Source: Bacillus sp. ISL-41 (GTDB taxonomy: Bacteria > Bacillota > Bacilli > Bacillales > Cytobacillaceae). Taken from it: a stretch of 59,574 nt of DNA. Positions 44,842 to 53,918 of the stretch are shown here, piece by piece. The stretch covers positions 1 through 59,574 of the forward strand of contig NZ_JAGGQP010000020.1 in NCBI RefSeq assembly GCF_018613235.1, read 5' to 3'. The translations under genes were made by a program, and so were the position numbers. How positions within the stretch are numbered: position 1 is the first letter of the stretch; every line of letters starts with the position of its first letter. Under the pieces are notes generated by a model. That model ran no database searches. It was not told where the DNA came from and worked only from the letters and a program-made list of their open reading frames with translations.

Positions 44842-45594
44842 ATGGCAAAAGGACAGAAAGTTTTATTTCTTGGGGTCTATGGAATGGAAGTTGTGGAGTG
44901 CGGAGGTGCACTTGCTAAGAACGTTCTAAATGGTGGGGAATCATTTGCATCTATCATGCTGTGCCGAGAAACTAGTCAACCACAGGTTAGGAATGCAGCA
45001 GAAATACTTGGAGTAAAGGATATTACATTTCTGAATTTCCAGTATGGCACCGTTGATTTAAGCGTTGAATCCAAGAAAAAAATTATAAAAATTATTAGAG
45101 AGGTTAAACCTGACATCATCATTACCCAAGATCCCGAACATTCCTTTCACGATTTGGACCCCGACCGTCGTCCGGCAATGACTTTGCTACTCGAGTCCAT
45201 CGCCCTTTCCAGCAGAGATTTTGCATTAGATGAACTTCCAGGATTAGACCCTCATCCGATTCCGACCATTTACTACATGACACCGCACCATCCTAATACT
45301 GTCGTTGACATTACAGAAGTATGGGAGAAAAAAGAACGTGCAATGGATATGCTTGAAAGTCAATTGGAATTCAGTGGCATGCATTTTGATGAAATGCTTG
45401 ATCAGAAAGCAGCTGAACTTCTGTATCCTGGATTCTCCAAATTAACCAACTTTCAGGAAAAAGGAAGAGCTATACATCAAGTTCTAGATAAAGCTGTTCA
45501 TGTTTATCATGGCCTTGCCACTCATGGTCATTTCGCTCTTGCGGAAGCCTATCGGAGAGAAGGGAATTTCCACTTAAAGGAATTAATAGTTTAA
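44842..45594 (+). CDS. PIG-L/LmbE-like protein with degenerate metal site
   Basis: 250 residues with the overall layout of LmbE-type deacetylases (BshB, MshB): an N-terminal Rossmann-like start, CGGALAKNVLNGGE, then VKPDIIITQDPEH. The hallmark AHPDDE at the first strand is replaced by VYGMEVVE (residues 12-19), and the usual HPDHR is DPDRR (106-110), so the classic zinc ligands are missing. It either lost catalysis or uses another metal. First gene of an operon with an oligopeptide-type importer, behind a CsoR-type operator. A role in processing or sensing the imported compound is inferred. Confidence 0.72.
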   Translation: MAKGQKVLFLGVYGMEVVECGGALAKNVLNGGESFASIMLCRETSQPQVRNAAEILGVKDITFLNFQYGTVDLSVESKKKIIKIIREVKPDIIITQDPEHSFHDLDPDRRPAMTLLLESIALSSRDFALDELPGLDPHPIPTIYYMTPHHPNTVVDITEVWEKKERAMDMLESQLEFSGMHFDEMLDQKAAELLYPGFSKLTNFQEKGRAIHQVLDKAVHVYHGLATHGHFALAEAYRREGNFHLKELIV

Positions 45595-45618
45595 CAATAA
45601 ATAAGGGAGCTGGAAAAA

Positions 45619-47415
45619 ATGAGAAAATTAGTATCACTTATTATAATCGCTCTTTTTGTTATTACTTCTGCAGGAAACGGTTTTGCTAAATCAGAAGCAG
45701 AATCCTTAAAAATTGGAATTCTTAGTGATGAAAGCACGTTAAACCCTTATACTTATCAAACCGGTTATCCAGGTCTTGACTTAGTAAGCTTACTGTACGA
45801 CACACTATTGCAACTTGATAAGGATAACAAACCAGTTCCGTGGCTCGTAAAAGAGTATAAAGTCAGTGATAACGGTTTGGAGTACAGTTTTAAGCTGAAC
45901 GATAATATTAAATGGCATGATGGAGAAATGCTTACGTCTGATGATGTTAAGTTTACTGTAGATTATTTTAGTAAATATCCTAAATCAAGATTCACCAACC
46001 CTCTTAAAAACGTTGCCTCATTAACTGTTGAAAATGAAACAGACTTTACAATGATTCTTACAAAACCCGATCCAAACTTCTTGATTCAACCTCTTGCAGA
46101 TGTACCAATTTTACCAGAGCATATTTGGTCTAAAATCTCAGCGCCAGATAGTGAAACCAATGCAATAGGAAGTGGGCCATACATTTTAAGTGAACATAAA
46201 GCTGATCAATATTATAAAATGACCGCTAACAAGGACTATTTTAAAGAAGCTCCGCCTATTCAAGAAATCATATTTCCAATCATCAAAGATACTACAGCAC
46301 TTTACAATGCATTGAAATCTGGGGAAATTGATGCGATTTCATCAAATATATCTCCGGAGCTTGTTAGCCAATTCGAGTCTAACCCCTCCTTAAAGATTTC
46401 ACGTGGGGCTGGATTCAGCACCACATTATTCCAGCTGAATTCTGAAAAATATCCTATGACAGAAAAGCCTTTCAGACAGGCAATTGATCTTGCAATAGAT
46501 AAAAAAAGTTTGGTTGATATCGTGCTTTTAGGATTTGCAGAAGTCGGCAGCCCAGGTTTTATTCATCCATCATCACCTTCATACAATAGTGAAGTAAAAA
46601 CTTCTTACGATCCCGAAAAAGCAAAGAAAATCCTTGATGATGCTGGTTTCAAGGATACCAATGGAGACGGTTTCAGGGAAGACCAAAAAGGAAATGAAAT
46701 AAATTTCACAACACTAGTCCACTCTAACAATCCAATTAGAATCCGTGTTGCAGAACTGATTTCTGAAGCTATAAATGAGATAGGCATCAAAAATTCTGTA
46801 AAAGCCATGGAAGACACAACCATTATTAGTTTAATGTGGCCTGACTACGATGTTAGCAAGGGAAGAAACTTTGATATGGGAGTATTCGGCTGGTCAAACA
46901 CGATGCAGCTTTTCCCTGATCGGATAGTCGAGTTGTTTTATTCAGATCCTGCAATTGGTGCTGTAAATATCGGTGGTTATAAAAACAAAGAATTTGATGC
47001 TCTGTCGGACCAACTAAGAGCGACATTTGATGAGACGGAACGACAAGAGCTTATTAATGATCTGCAATTAATGGTAGCAGATGAAGCACCAATTATTACT
47101 CTCTATTATCAGGAAATCGTCAATGCTTATAACCCTGAAAAATATGATGGTTTTGTTTTCCAAACAGGAAAAGGGATAATCAATAAGTTGTCATTTGTCT
47201 CTGGGGAAAGAAGTGAAGATGCTGCTGGGAATAACAGTAATTCCGGTGGGGAAAGTAAATCTTCTGATGAAAAAACGTCTAATGACAGCAATTCAGTAAA
47301 AGAAAATAATAACGGGATTTTAATTTTTGGCGTACTTATCGTAATAGCAGCTATAGTTTTCTTCTTATTAAAAAGGAAAAAGAAGACGAACGATAAGGAT
47401 GATTTTGATTTTTAA
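45619..47415 (+). CDS. ABC substrate-binding protein with C-terminal membrane anchor
   Basis: 598 residues, SBP_bac_5 (OppA/DppA) family: LNPYTYQTGYPGLDLVSLLYDTLL, LKDNIKWHDGE-like and GSGPYILSEH segments. The signal peptide (residues 1-23) lacks a lipobox Cys; instead a Ser/Asn/Gly-rich linker and a C-terminal helix (ILIFGVLIVIAAIVFFLL) followed by Lys/Arg anchor it. This layout is common in archaeal and thermophile peptide or oligosaccharide importers and unusual in Bacillus. It binds the substrate outside for the permease encoded next. Confidence 0.88.
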   Translation: MRKLVSLIIIALFVITSAGNGFAKSEAESLKIGILSDESTLNPYTYQTGYPGLDLVSLLYDTLLQLDKDNKPVPWLVKEYKVSDNGLEYSFKLNDNIKWHDGEMLTSDDVKFTVDYFSKYPKSRFTNPLKNVASLTVENETDFTMILTKPDPNFLIQPLADVPILPEHIWSKISAPDSETNAIGSGPYILSEHKADQYYKMTANKDYFKEAPPIQEIIFPIIKDTTALYNALKSGEIDAISSNISPELVSQFESNPSLKISRGAGFSTTLFQLNSEKYPMTEKPFRQAIDLAIDKKSLVDIVLLGFAEVGSPGFIHPSSPSYNSEVKTSYDPEKAKKILDDAGFKDTNGDGFREDQKGNEINFTTLVHSNNPIRIRVAELISEAINEIGIKNSVKAMEDTTIISLMWPDYDVSKGRNFDMGVFGWSNTMQLFPDRIVELFYSDPAIGAVNIGGYKNKEFDALSDQLRATFDETERQELINDLQLMVADEAPIITLYYQEIVNAYNPEKYDGFVFQTGKGIINKLSFVSGERSEDAAGNNSNSGGESKSSDEKTSNDSNSVKENNNGILIFGVLIVIAAIVFFLLKRKKKTNDKDDFDF

Positions 47416-47428
47416 GGAATAAAGGATC

Positions 47429-47460
47429 TATCCCGTAAAAATTTTTACGGGATTTTTTCC
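47429..47460 (+). terminator. Partial terminator between SBP and permease genes
   Basis: TCCCGTAAAAA and TTTTTACGGGA pair and run into TTTTTT. It lies inside the operon, so it probably lowers permease expression relative to the binding protein. Confidence 0.8.
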
Positions 47461-47484
47461 TAAACTAGCAGGAGGTGCAGAATA

Positions 47485-48462
47485 ATGGGGAAATTTATGG
47501 CAGGCAAGCTTTTGCAATACACAATTGTTATCTTCCTAATGCTGACATTGAACTTTCTTCTGCCTAGGCTTATGCCAGGCAATCCCCTCGTATTTTTGGC
47601 AGGTGAGGATGTTGGATTAATGTCCAGCGCTGAGAAAGAAGCAATCTTGGAAAAGCATGGACTTAATGATTCCATATTTGAACAATACGTAACTTATATA
47701 AAAAATATTCTGACAGGAGAATTCGGTTTCTCCTATCAGCAAAAAAGACCGATTTCAGAGATTATTATGGAGCGCTTACCTTGGACAATGCTTCTAACAG
47801 GGCTCGGTCTTGTCCTCTCAACCATTCTAGGAGTAATGTTTGGAGCCATTTCAGCCTGGCGCAGAGGGACTAAAACTGATGCGAATTTATTGACAGTTTT
47901 TATGTTTCTAAGTGCAATGCCTTCCTTCTGGGTCGGTATGATTTTAGTTTCTATTTTTTCAGCTCAATTAGGATGGCTCCCTGTTTTCGGAGCTGAAAGT
48001 GCCTGGTCGAACTATTCGGGTATGGATAGATTCATTGATATTAGTAAACACCTTATATTACCATTAACAACTCTTATATTAATCTCAGTAACAAGCACCT
48101 TCATGATTATGAGATATTCGATGCTAAATGTTCTTGGGGAAGACTATATTATGATGGCCAAAGCAAAGGGCGTAAAAGAAAAAGTTATTAAGTATAAGCA
48201 TGCCATGAGAAACGCTTTGCTTCCGGTGGCTACTGTATTTATGCTTAGTTTAGGGTTTACCTTGGGCGGGGCAACTGTAATAGAAACGGTCTTTGCATAC
48301 CCGGGTGTAGGACGATTAATGTTTGAATCGGTCCTAAGCAGAGATTACCCACTGATTCAGGCGACATTCCTGATTATTACCTTCAGTGTTGTCATTGCCA
48401 ATTTCTTGGCGGATTTACTATACCCTTTACTTGATCCGAAGGTGGGAAGCCGAAATGGGTAA
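47485..48462 (+). CDS. Oligopeptide-type ABC permease, OppB-like
   Basis: 325 residues, about six helices. N-terminal signature NFLLPRLMPGNPL is typical of OppB/DppB; the EAA loop MAKAKGVKEKVIKYKHAMRNALLPV contacts the ATPase. It forms the membrane channel with the OppC-like protein that overlaps its stop. AGGAGG ribosome site. Confidence 0.92.
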   Translation: MGKFMAGKLLQYTIVIFLMLTLNFLLPRLMPGNPLVFLAGEDVGLMSSAEKEAILEKHGLNDSIFEQYVTYIKNILTGEFGFSYQQKRPISEIIMERLPWTMLLTGLGLVLSTILGVMFGAISAWRRGTKTDANLLTVFMFLSAMPSFWVGMILVSIFSAQLGWLPVFGAESAWSNYSGMDRFIDISKHLILPLTTLILISVTSTFMIMRYSMLNVLGEDYIMMAKAKGVKEKVIKYKHAMRNALLPVATVFMLSLGFTLGGATVIETVFAYPGVGRLMFESVLSRDYPLIQATFLIITFSVVIANFLADLLYPLLDPKVGSRNG

Positions 48463-49312
48463 TAAAAAATGGAGAAAGTATTGGCATGTACTTACATCTA
48501 ATAATATCGGTATAGTCGGATTAGGACTTTTGATTATATTTTTGGCGATAGCTGTTTTCGCTCCTTTACTTGCACCATTTGACCCGACTGAACGTGTGGG
48601 AACACCATTTACGAAACCTAACAGTCAATTTCTCCTGGGTACCAATGACGTAGGACAGGATATTTTAAGTGAATTGCTGTATGGGACTAGAATTTCATTA
48701 TTAATTGGTGTCCTTGCTGCCTTTATTTCGATTCTTCTTGGATGCCTTATCGGTGTAATATCAGGGTATTACGGCGGAAAAGTAGATGCTCTTTTAATGA
48801 GATTAGTAGACCTTGTTCTTGTTATCCCATTTTTGCCTCTTATGATCTTATTGGCAGCCTTTATTGGTCCAAGTTTTTGGAATATCATTTTGGTTATAAG
48901 CTTAATTTCTTGGGCGAGTCCAGCAAGGGTTATAAGATCACAGGTATTAACGCTAAAAACAAAAGGGTATGTCGAAGCCGCCAAATCAATCGGCACAAAT
49001 ATTAAGGTCATATTAGGCCGGCATATTTTGCCGGGTGTTATCCCAATTGCACTTTCCCAATTTGTATTAGCAGCAAGTCATTCTATTTTAATTGAAGCCT
49101 CTCTAAGCTTTTTGGGTCTAGGAGATCCTTTTACAAAGAGCTGGGGAACGATTTTATATTATGCCCAGGCAAGGGGAGCGTTCTTGACGGATGCATGGAT
49201 CTGGTGGATACTTCCTCCTGGCTTACTCATCACCACATTGGTAATAGGATTTGCTTTTACTGGCTATTCATTGGAAGAAGTTATGAATCCGCGACTGAGA
49301 AGGGGGCGTTAG
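48455..49312 (+). CDS. Oligopeptide-type ABC permease, OppC-like
   Basis: 285 residues, with LLAPFDPTERVGTPFTKPN and LLGTNDVGQDILSELLYGTRISL as in OppC/DppC, and EAA loop YVEAAKSIGTNIKVILGRHILPG. I chose ATG 48455, which overlaps the upstream stop by eight bases; AAGGTGG lies upstream. The longer frame from 48386 lies within oppB. Confidence 0.92.
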   Translation: MGNKKWRKYWHVLTSNNIGIVGLGLLIIFLAIAVFAPLLAPFDPTERVGTPFTKPNSQFLLGTNDVGQDILSELLYGTRISLLIGVLAAFISILLGCLIGVISGYYGGKVDALLMRLVDLVLVIPFLPLMILLAAFIGPSFWNIILVISLISWASPARVIRSQVLTLKTKGYVEAAKSIGTNIKVILGRHILPGVIPIALSQFVLAASHSILIEASLSFLGLGDPFTKSWGTILYYAQARGAFLTDAWIWWILPPGLLITTLVIGFAFTGYSLEEVMNPRLRRGR

Positions 49313-49315
49313 CAT

Positions 49316-50284
49316 ATGACTGCTGTATTAACTGTAGAGAACCTCTCGACTTTCTTTAAAACCGAAAAGGGAATTGCCCGTGCTGTAGAAAACGTTTCAT
49401 TCTCTGTTGAAGAGGGAGAAATGCTTGGACTGATTGGAGAGTCGGGATGCGGGAAAACGACCGTTGCCCAATCGATTCTAAGATTAATAGAGTTTCCCGG
49501 AAAAGTGGTGGCTGGAAGTGTTCATTTAAATGGCAGGGATTTGCTTAAAGCCTCCGATTCTGAACTAGATTCTTTAAGATGGAAGGATCTTTCTGTCATA
49601 CCACAAAGTGCGATGAATGCACTAAATCCCGTTTATACAATAGGCGATCAAATTATGGAAGCCATTTTGCTCCATGAAAGAGTAAGCAAAAGAGAAGCAC
49701 TGGCACGGACGAAGACCCTACTTGAGCTTGTCGGTATCGATGGTGACCGATGGAAAAGCTATCCCCACGAATTCAGCGGAGGGATGAAGCAGCGCGTTGC
49801 CATTGCCATGTCTCTTGCTTGTTCTCCCAAACTGGTAATTTCCGACGAATCAACGACAGGACTAGATGTATTAACCCAGGCACAGGTGATAGCATTAATT
49901 AAAAACCTTCAGAGAAAGATGGATTTATCAGTAATCCTAATTTCACATGATTTGCCGATGGTTACTGCTATTTGCGACAAAATTGCAATCATGTATGCAG
50001 GGAAAATTGTTGAGCTTGCATCAACAGAGGATATATTGAATGATACAAGACATCCTTATTCAAAGGCTTTATTACAAGCGACTCCTGACCTGTCCGATCC
50101 TGATCGGGAAGTGATTTCGATACCAGGCAGTGTCCCTAATCTAGTAAACATCCCACAATGTTGCAGGTTTCATACTCGATGTGCGTTTGCCTTTGACCGC
50201 TGCAGAAAAGAAACACCTGAGTTCAGGGAAGTAAAAAATGGCCACTTTTCCGCATGCTTTCTTGAGGAGGAGGAAAATGGATAA
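49316..50284 (+). CDS. Oligopeptide-type ABC ATPase, OppD-like
   Basis: 322 residues. Walker A GESGCGKTT, signature FSGGMKQR, Walker B LVISDESTTGLD and a C-terminal Cys-rich oligopeptide domain (PQCCRFHTRCAFAFDRC). The Q-loop region reads IPQSAMNALNPV instead of the common FQDPMTSLNP; I associate that variant with importers of archaea and thermophiles, in line with the anchored binding protein. Confidence 0.92.
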   Translation: MTAVLTVENLSTFFKTEKGIARAVENVSFSVEEGEMLGLIGESGCGKTTVAQSILRLIEFPGKVVAGSVHLNGRDLLKASDSELDSLRWKDLSVIPQSAMNALNPVYTIGDQIMEAILLHERVSKREALARTKTLLELVGIDGDRWKSYPHEFSGGMKQRVAIAMSLACSPKLVISDESTTGLDVLTQAQVIALIKNLQRKMDLSVILISHDLPMVTAICDKIAIMYAGKIVELASTEDILNDTRHPYSKALLQATPDLSDPDREVISIPGSVPNLVNIPQCCRFHTRCAFAFDRCRKETPEFREVKNGHFSACFLEEEENG

Positions 50285-51281
50285 TTCAATTTTACTGAAA
50301 GTAAGAGATTTGAAGAAAACGTTTGTGAAGAAAACTGGATCGATTTTAAACCGGAAATTGCAAAATGTTTACGCCGTCCATAACGTTAGCTTTGAGATTA
50401 AAAAAGGGGAAATTCTAGGGATCATCGGGGAAAGCGGCTGTGGAAAAACTACAACAGCGCGAATGGTGATGCGCCTGATGAAGGAAACCAGCGGGGAAAT
50501 CCTTTTTGAAGGAAGAGATTTATGTAAATTAACTGATTCAGAGACAAACAAGCTGAGAAGCAAAATGCAAATGATTTTTCAGGATCCATATGATACTCTC
50601 AATCCTGGTATGACAATAATGGACATTTTAATGGAACCAATCAATGCCCACGAAAAACACCTGCCATATGATGAGAAAGTCCGAAGGGTCAAAGAGGCGA
50701 TTGAATCAATTGAGCTGAGGCCGGCTGAAGACTATATGGAGAGGTTTCCACATCAGCTTAGTGGCGGGCAGAGGCAAAGGATTGCTATAGCAAGAGCTGT
50801 GATTCTGGAACCACTGTTTATTGCAGCTGATGAACCTACTTCTATGCTTGATGTTTCTGTCCGAGCAGGTATTTTAAACCTCCTTCTCGAACTTAAGAAG
50901 AAAATGGGCTTGACCATGATGCTGATTACACATGACCTATCGACAGCAAGTTATATGTGTGACCGCATTGCTGTCATGTACCAGGGTAAAATCATCGAGG
51001 TCGGGCCCACCAAGAAAATCATCCAGTCGCCTTCACATCCTTACACAAAGGCACTAGTTTCGGTAGTGAAAGATCTAAATTACTTTATCCAAAATCGAGA
51101 AAAGTTAATTCTAGATGGTGAAGTGGATGCAACCGAAGAGACAGCAGGATGCCCATTTGTAAAAAGATGTCCATACCAGGAGGATATTTGTAACAGTAAA
51201 ATGCCTAAACAAGAATCTCTAGGCGCAGGCCATGCAGTATCTTGTCACTGCCATAGTAATTTACTTGAAAAAACTTCTTAG
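50277..51281 (+). CDS. Oligopeptide-type ABC ATPase, OppF-like
   Basis: 334 residues. Walker A GESGCGKTTTARMVMRL, Q-loop FQDPYDTLNPG, signature LSGGQRQR, Walker B FIAADEPTSMLD, and a C-terminal Cys motif (CPFVKRCPYQEDIC). Pairs with the OppD-like ATPase. Start ATG 50277 overlaps the upstream stop by eight bases and has a GAGGAGGAGG ribosome site. Confidence 0.92.
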   Translation: MDNSILLKVRDLKKTFVKKTGSILNRKLQNVYAVHNVSFEIKKGEILGIIGESGCGKTTTARMVMRLMKETSGEILFEGRDLCKLTDSETNKLRSKMQMIFQDPYDTLNPGMTIMDILMEPINAHEKHLPYDEKVRRVKEAIESIELRPAEDYMERFPHQLSGGQRQRIAIARAVILEPLFIAADEPTSMLDVSVRAGILNLLLELKKKMGLTMMLITHDLSTASYMCDRIAVMYQGKIIEVGPTKKIIQSPSHPYTKALVSVVKDLNYFIQNREKLILDGEVDATEETAGCPFVKRCPYQEDICNSKMPKQESLGAGHAVSCHCHSNLLEKTS

Positions 51282-51297
51282 GAAAGGGAGTTTTAAA

Positions 51298-51930
51298 TTG
51301 AACAACGAAAAGAAAATAAAAGTCGCTGTTAATGGTGGCATTGATTTCGGGTCCAAACTGACTGCTAATCAGCTTCGAATACTTGCAAAATATATGGAGG
51401 AAGGCCAGGAGCTAGAGCTTACAACCTTCCAGCAGCTTTATATTGATATTCCTGACAGTAAAAAGGATGAAATTATTACGGATTTTGAGTCGGTCGGGTT
51501 ACACTGCTACCCAGTCGGCAATTTTGTAAAGAGCCTTAGAACCTGCAACTTTTGTAAAGGTGCAGAGGAAGAGGGAATGCCTGTCGCAATCGAACTTAAT
51601 AAGAGAATTGCCGGAAAACCTGTTCCGTTTACCCTAAAACCAGCATACACCGGCTGTCCTGTTGGCTGTGGAGAGCCTTTGGTTAATGATATTGGAGTTA
51701 TGAAAATAAATGGGAATCAATATAATCTTTATATTGGCGGAAAAACAAAAGGAGAGGATGCCGAGGCAGGAAGCTTATTTAAGGAAAATCTAAATCCTGA
51801 AGAACTTTATACTACAGTCGAAGAAATTATTAGGGTATATGGGGAAAAAGGAAAGAAACGAGAGCCTTTCCATAAATTTTTAAAGAGATTCGGAAAGGAA
51901 GAGCTAATTGAAAATATAAGTCAGGTATAA
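51298..51930 (+). CDS. Small nitrite/sulfite-reductase-like 4Fe-4S protein
   Basis: 210 residues from a TTG start with AAAGGGAG seven bases upstream. The N-terminal half resembles the ferredoxin-like half domain of nitrite/sulfite reductases (LTANQLRILAKYM, LELTTFQQLYIDIP). The second half has Cys83-x2-Cys86 (TCNFCKG) and Cys120-x3-Cys124 (GCPVGCGEP), fitting a 4Fe-4S site with nearby siroheme. The first pair is CxxC, not the usual Cx5C. It is half the size of a full reductase. Its presence in an importer operon suggests it acts on the imported molecule or on sulfur or copper chemistry; this is inferred. Confidence 0.72.
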   Translation: MNNEKKIKVAVNGGIDFGSKLTANQLRILAKYMEEGQELELTTFQQLYIDIPDSKKDEIITDFESVGLHCYPVGNFVKSLRTCNFCKGAEEEGMPVAIELNKRIAGKPVPFTLKPAYTGCPVGCGEPLVNDIGVMKINGNQYNLYIGGKTKGEDAEAGSLFKENLNPEELYTTVEEIIRVYGEKGKKREPFHKFLKRFGKEELIENISQV

Positions 51931-51942
51931 GGGGGAATGGGC

Positions 51943-52281
51943 ATGGGTGTAGAGGCGGCTAATGAACAAGTATTGCCACCCACTGGTTGCTCTACAAATC
52001 ATAGAAAGAGCCATCATTCAGAAAAAATAAAAAAGAACCTTGATTCAAGGCTAAATCGGATTGAAGGACAAATTCGCGGGGTTAAAAGATTAATTGAAAA
52101 TGATACCTACTGTGACGATGTGATAACTCAATTATCCGCCATCCAATCTGCTTTAAACAGCGTTGCAAGTCTTCTTCTTGAAGGACATTTAAAAAGCTGC
52201 GTCCTAGAAAGGATAAATGAAGGAGATACTGAAGTCATTGATGAGGTCCTAGTTACCTTCCAGAGATTGCTGAAAAAGTGA
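51943..52281 (+). CDS. Second CsoR-type copper repressor
   Basis: 112 residues, clearly paralogous to CsoR at 36708 (both have RLNRIEGQIRG, DTYCDDVITQ, IDEVLVT). The C-H-C copper site is kept: Cys57, His82, Cys86. The His argues against the persulfide sensor CstR, which lacks it. A Cys in the N-terminal tail (PTGCSTNH) is also present. It probably represses its own operon through the operator at 44803 and perhaps that at 53805. ATG 51943 is seven bases after GGGGG; ATG 51937 is too close. The stop overlaps the next frame. Confidence 0.9.
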   Translation: MGVEAANEQVLPPTGCSTNHRKSHHSEKIKKNLDSRLNRIEGQIRGVKRLIENDTYCDDVITQLSAIQSALNSVASLLLEGHLKSCVLERINEGDTEVIDEVLVTFQRLLKK

Positions 52282-52310
52282 GAGAGAAAGAAAACCGGGA
52301 GGGATTTTCG

Positions 52311-53675
52311 GTGGCTCAACAAGAGACGGCGGGTATACAAAGTACGAAACAAAAGGTTAGCACCATCTTAGCTTTAGCTATTCCAGCTATGGTTGAGAAT
52401 ACCTTACAAATGGTGGTAGGTTTTGTGGATACCCTGTTTGTTGCCAGACTTGGTTTAAACGAAGTGACAGCTGTTGGGATAGCGAATGCAGTTTTAGCCG
52501 TTTATATTGCTATTTTTATGGCAATAGGGGTGGGAACTTCTTCGCTAATTGCCAGGAGCATCGGATCAGGAGACATCGAAAAAGCAAAATCGATTGCCAG
52601 GCAATCCACTTTTATTTCTATTTTGGCGGGAATGATCTTCGGTATCATTTCCGTCTTTTTTAGTGAGCCGTTGCTTAAAATGATGGGCGCAGAATCAGAT
52701 GTTTTAAGAGATGGGTCCATATATTTACAGATTGTTGGAATTCCATCTGTCTTTATTTCATTGATGTACAATTTTGGTAGCATATTAAGGGCTGCTGGGG
52801 ATACTAAAACACCTATGAAAGTAAGCTGGTGGATCAACTTAATTCATATTGGTCTAGATTATGTCCTGATTTTTGGCATATTTAAGTTGGATGGATTTGG
52901 TCTAGCTGGAGCCGCGTGGGCCACTGTCATTGTAAGGCTTTTGGGGTCAGCTGCGTTGTATCATCATATAAAAAAATCTCCGGTTTCTTTTTCTTTCTTT
53001 GGCGAATCTTCCAAAGGAGATTTATTTGCTATCTTAACATTATCTGCACCTGCAGCAATTGAGAGACTAATTATGCGTCTTGGCCAGGTGGTTTATTTTG
53101 GCCTGATCGTGAAAATAGGGGCAGAAACGTATGCTGCCCACACAATTGCAGGGAATATTGAAACATTTTCATATATGCCGGGTTACGGTCTTGCAATAGC
53201 AGCCACTACCCTTGTTGGCCAAAGGATCGGTGCTAGACAGTATAGGGAGGCATATGAATTTGGTTTTTTAACTACGGGGTTAGCAATTGGATTTATGTCA
53301 TTAATTGGCTTGGTGTTGTTCTTTTTATCTCCATGGTTTGCTTCCTGGTTTACTACAGACCTACATGCTAGAAGCATGGTTGTAACCGCGCTAAAAATTG
53401 ATGCTTTTGCACAGCCTGCATTGGCAGTGGGTTTAGTTTTAGCAGGTGCACTTCAGGGGGCCGGCGACACAAAAAGTCCGATGTACAGCACCGCACTTGG
53501 CATGTGGGTGATTAGGATAATCGGAGTTTATATTTTTGGAATACATTTCGGCATGGGGATAGCGGGAATATGGATTTCAATCGCGATTGATTTATATACA
53601 AGGGGAGCTTTTTTGTTTTATCAATTTAAAAAACACTTTAAAAAAATAGAAGAAAAAAACTTAGGGATTAACTGA
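52311..53675 (+). CDS. MATE-family efflux protein
   Basis: 454 residues, about twelve membrane helices. Typical MATE segments are ALAIPAMVENTLQMVVGFVDTLFVA, GAGDTKTP-type (AAGDTKTPM and later GAGDTKSPM) and GYGLAIAATTLVGQRIGA. Driven by H+ or Na+, it would export a small, often cationic molecule. As last gene of an operon with an importer it forms an export-import pair, as in some metallophore systems. I chose GTG 52311 behind GGGAGGG; the GTG at 52278 overlaps the csoR stop. Confidence 0.9.
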   Translation: MAQQETAGIQSTKQKVSTILALAIPAMVENTLQMVVGFVDTLFVARLGLNEVTAVGIANAVLAVYIAIFMAIGVGTSSLIARSIGSGDIEKAKSIARQSTFISILAGMIFGIISVFFSEPLLKMMGAESDVLRDGSIYLQIVGIPSVFISLMYNFGSILRAAGDTKTPMKVSWWINLIHIGLDYVLIFGIFKLDGFGLAGAAWATVIVRLLGSAALYHHIKKSPVSFSFFGESSKGDLFAILTLSAPAAIERLIMRLGQVVYFGLIVKIGAETYAAHTIAGNIETFSYMPGYGLAIAATTLVGQRIGARQYREAYEFGFLTTGLAIGFMSLIGLVLFFLSPWFASWFTTDLHARSMVVTALKIDAFAQPALAVGLVLAGALQGAGDTKSPMYSTALGMWVIRIIGVYIFGIHFGMGIAGIWISIAIDLYTRGAFLFYQFKKHFKKIEEKNLGIN

Positions 53676-53804
53676 ATCAATTTTTATAAGCTTATTTATC
53701 GCTGTATGTATTAACCTACAATTCTAATTTTAAAAATTCTATTTATATTTTCTTGACCATCCTTTAATGGTTATTAAAAGTTATTTTAATGATGCACCCA
53801 CATA

Positions 53805-53819
53805 TACTATAGAGGGGTA
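53805..53819. promoter_or_regulatory. CsoR-type operator upstream of the second ABC operon
   Basis: TACTATAGAGGGGTA fits TAC(C/T)-N7-GGTA, with the GGGGTA half identical to the sites at 36661 and 44803. It lies about 100 bases before the second binding-protein gene. Confidence 0.6.
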
Positions 53820-53918
53820 ATGTATATTGAGAACAGTAGGAGGTTTTGCTTATAGATATCAAGAGGTCTACTTGGATTGATGAGGTTTCGGGTCTAGAAC
53901 ATAATAGGGGGAAACACA

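Noticed and set aside
51943-52281. CstR (persulfide sensor) instead of CsoR for the second repressor
   Set aside because: The histidine in EGHLKSC completes the Cys-His-Cys copper site, which CstR lacks.
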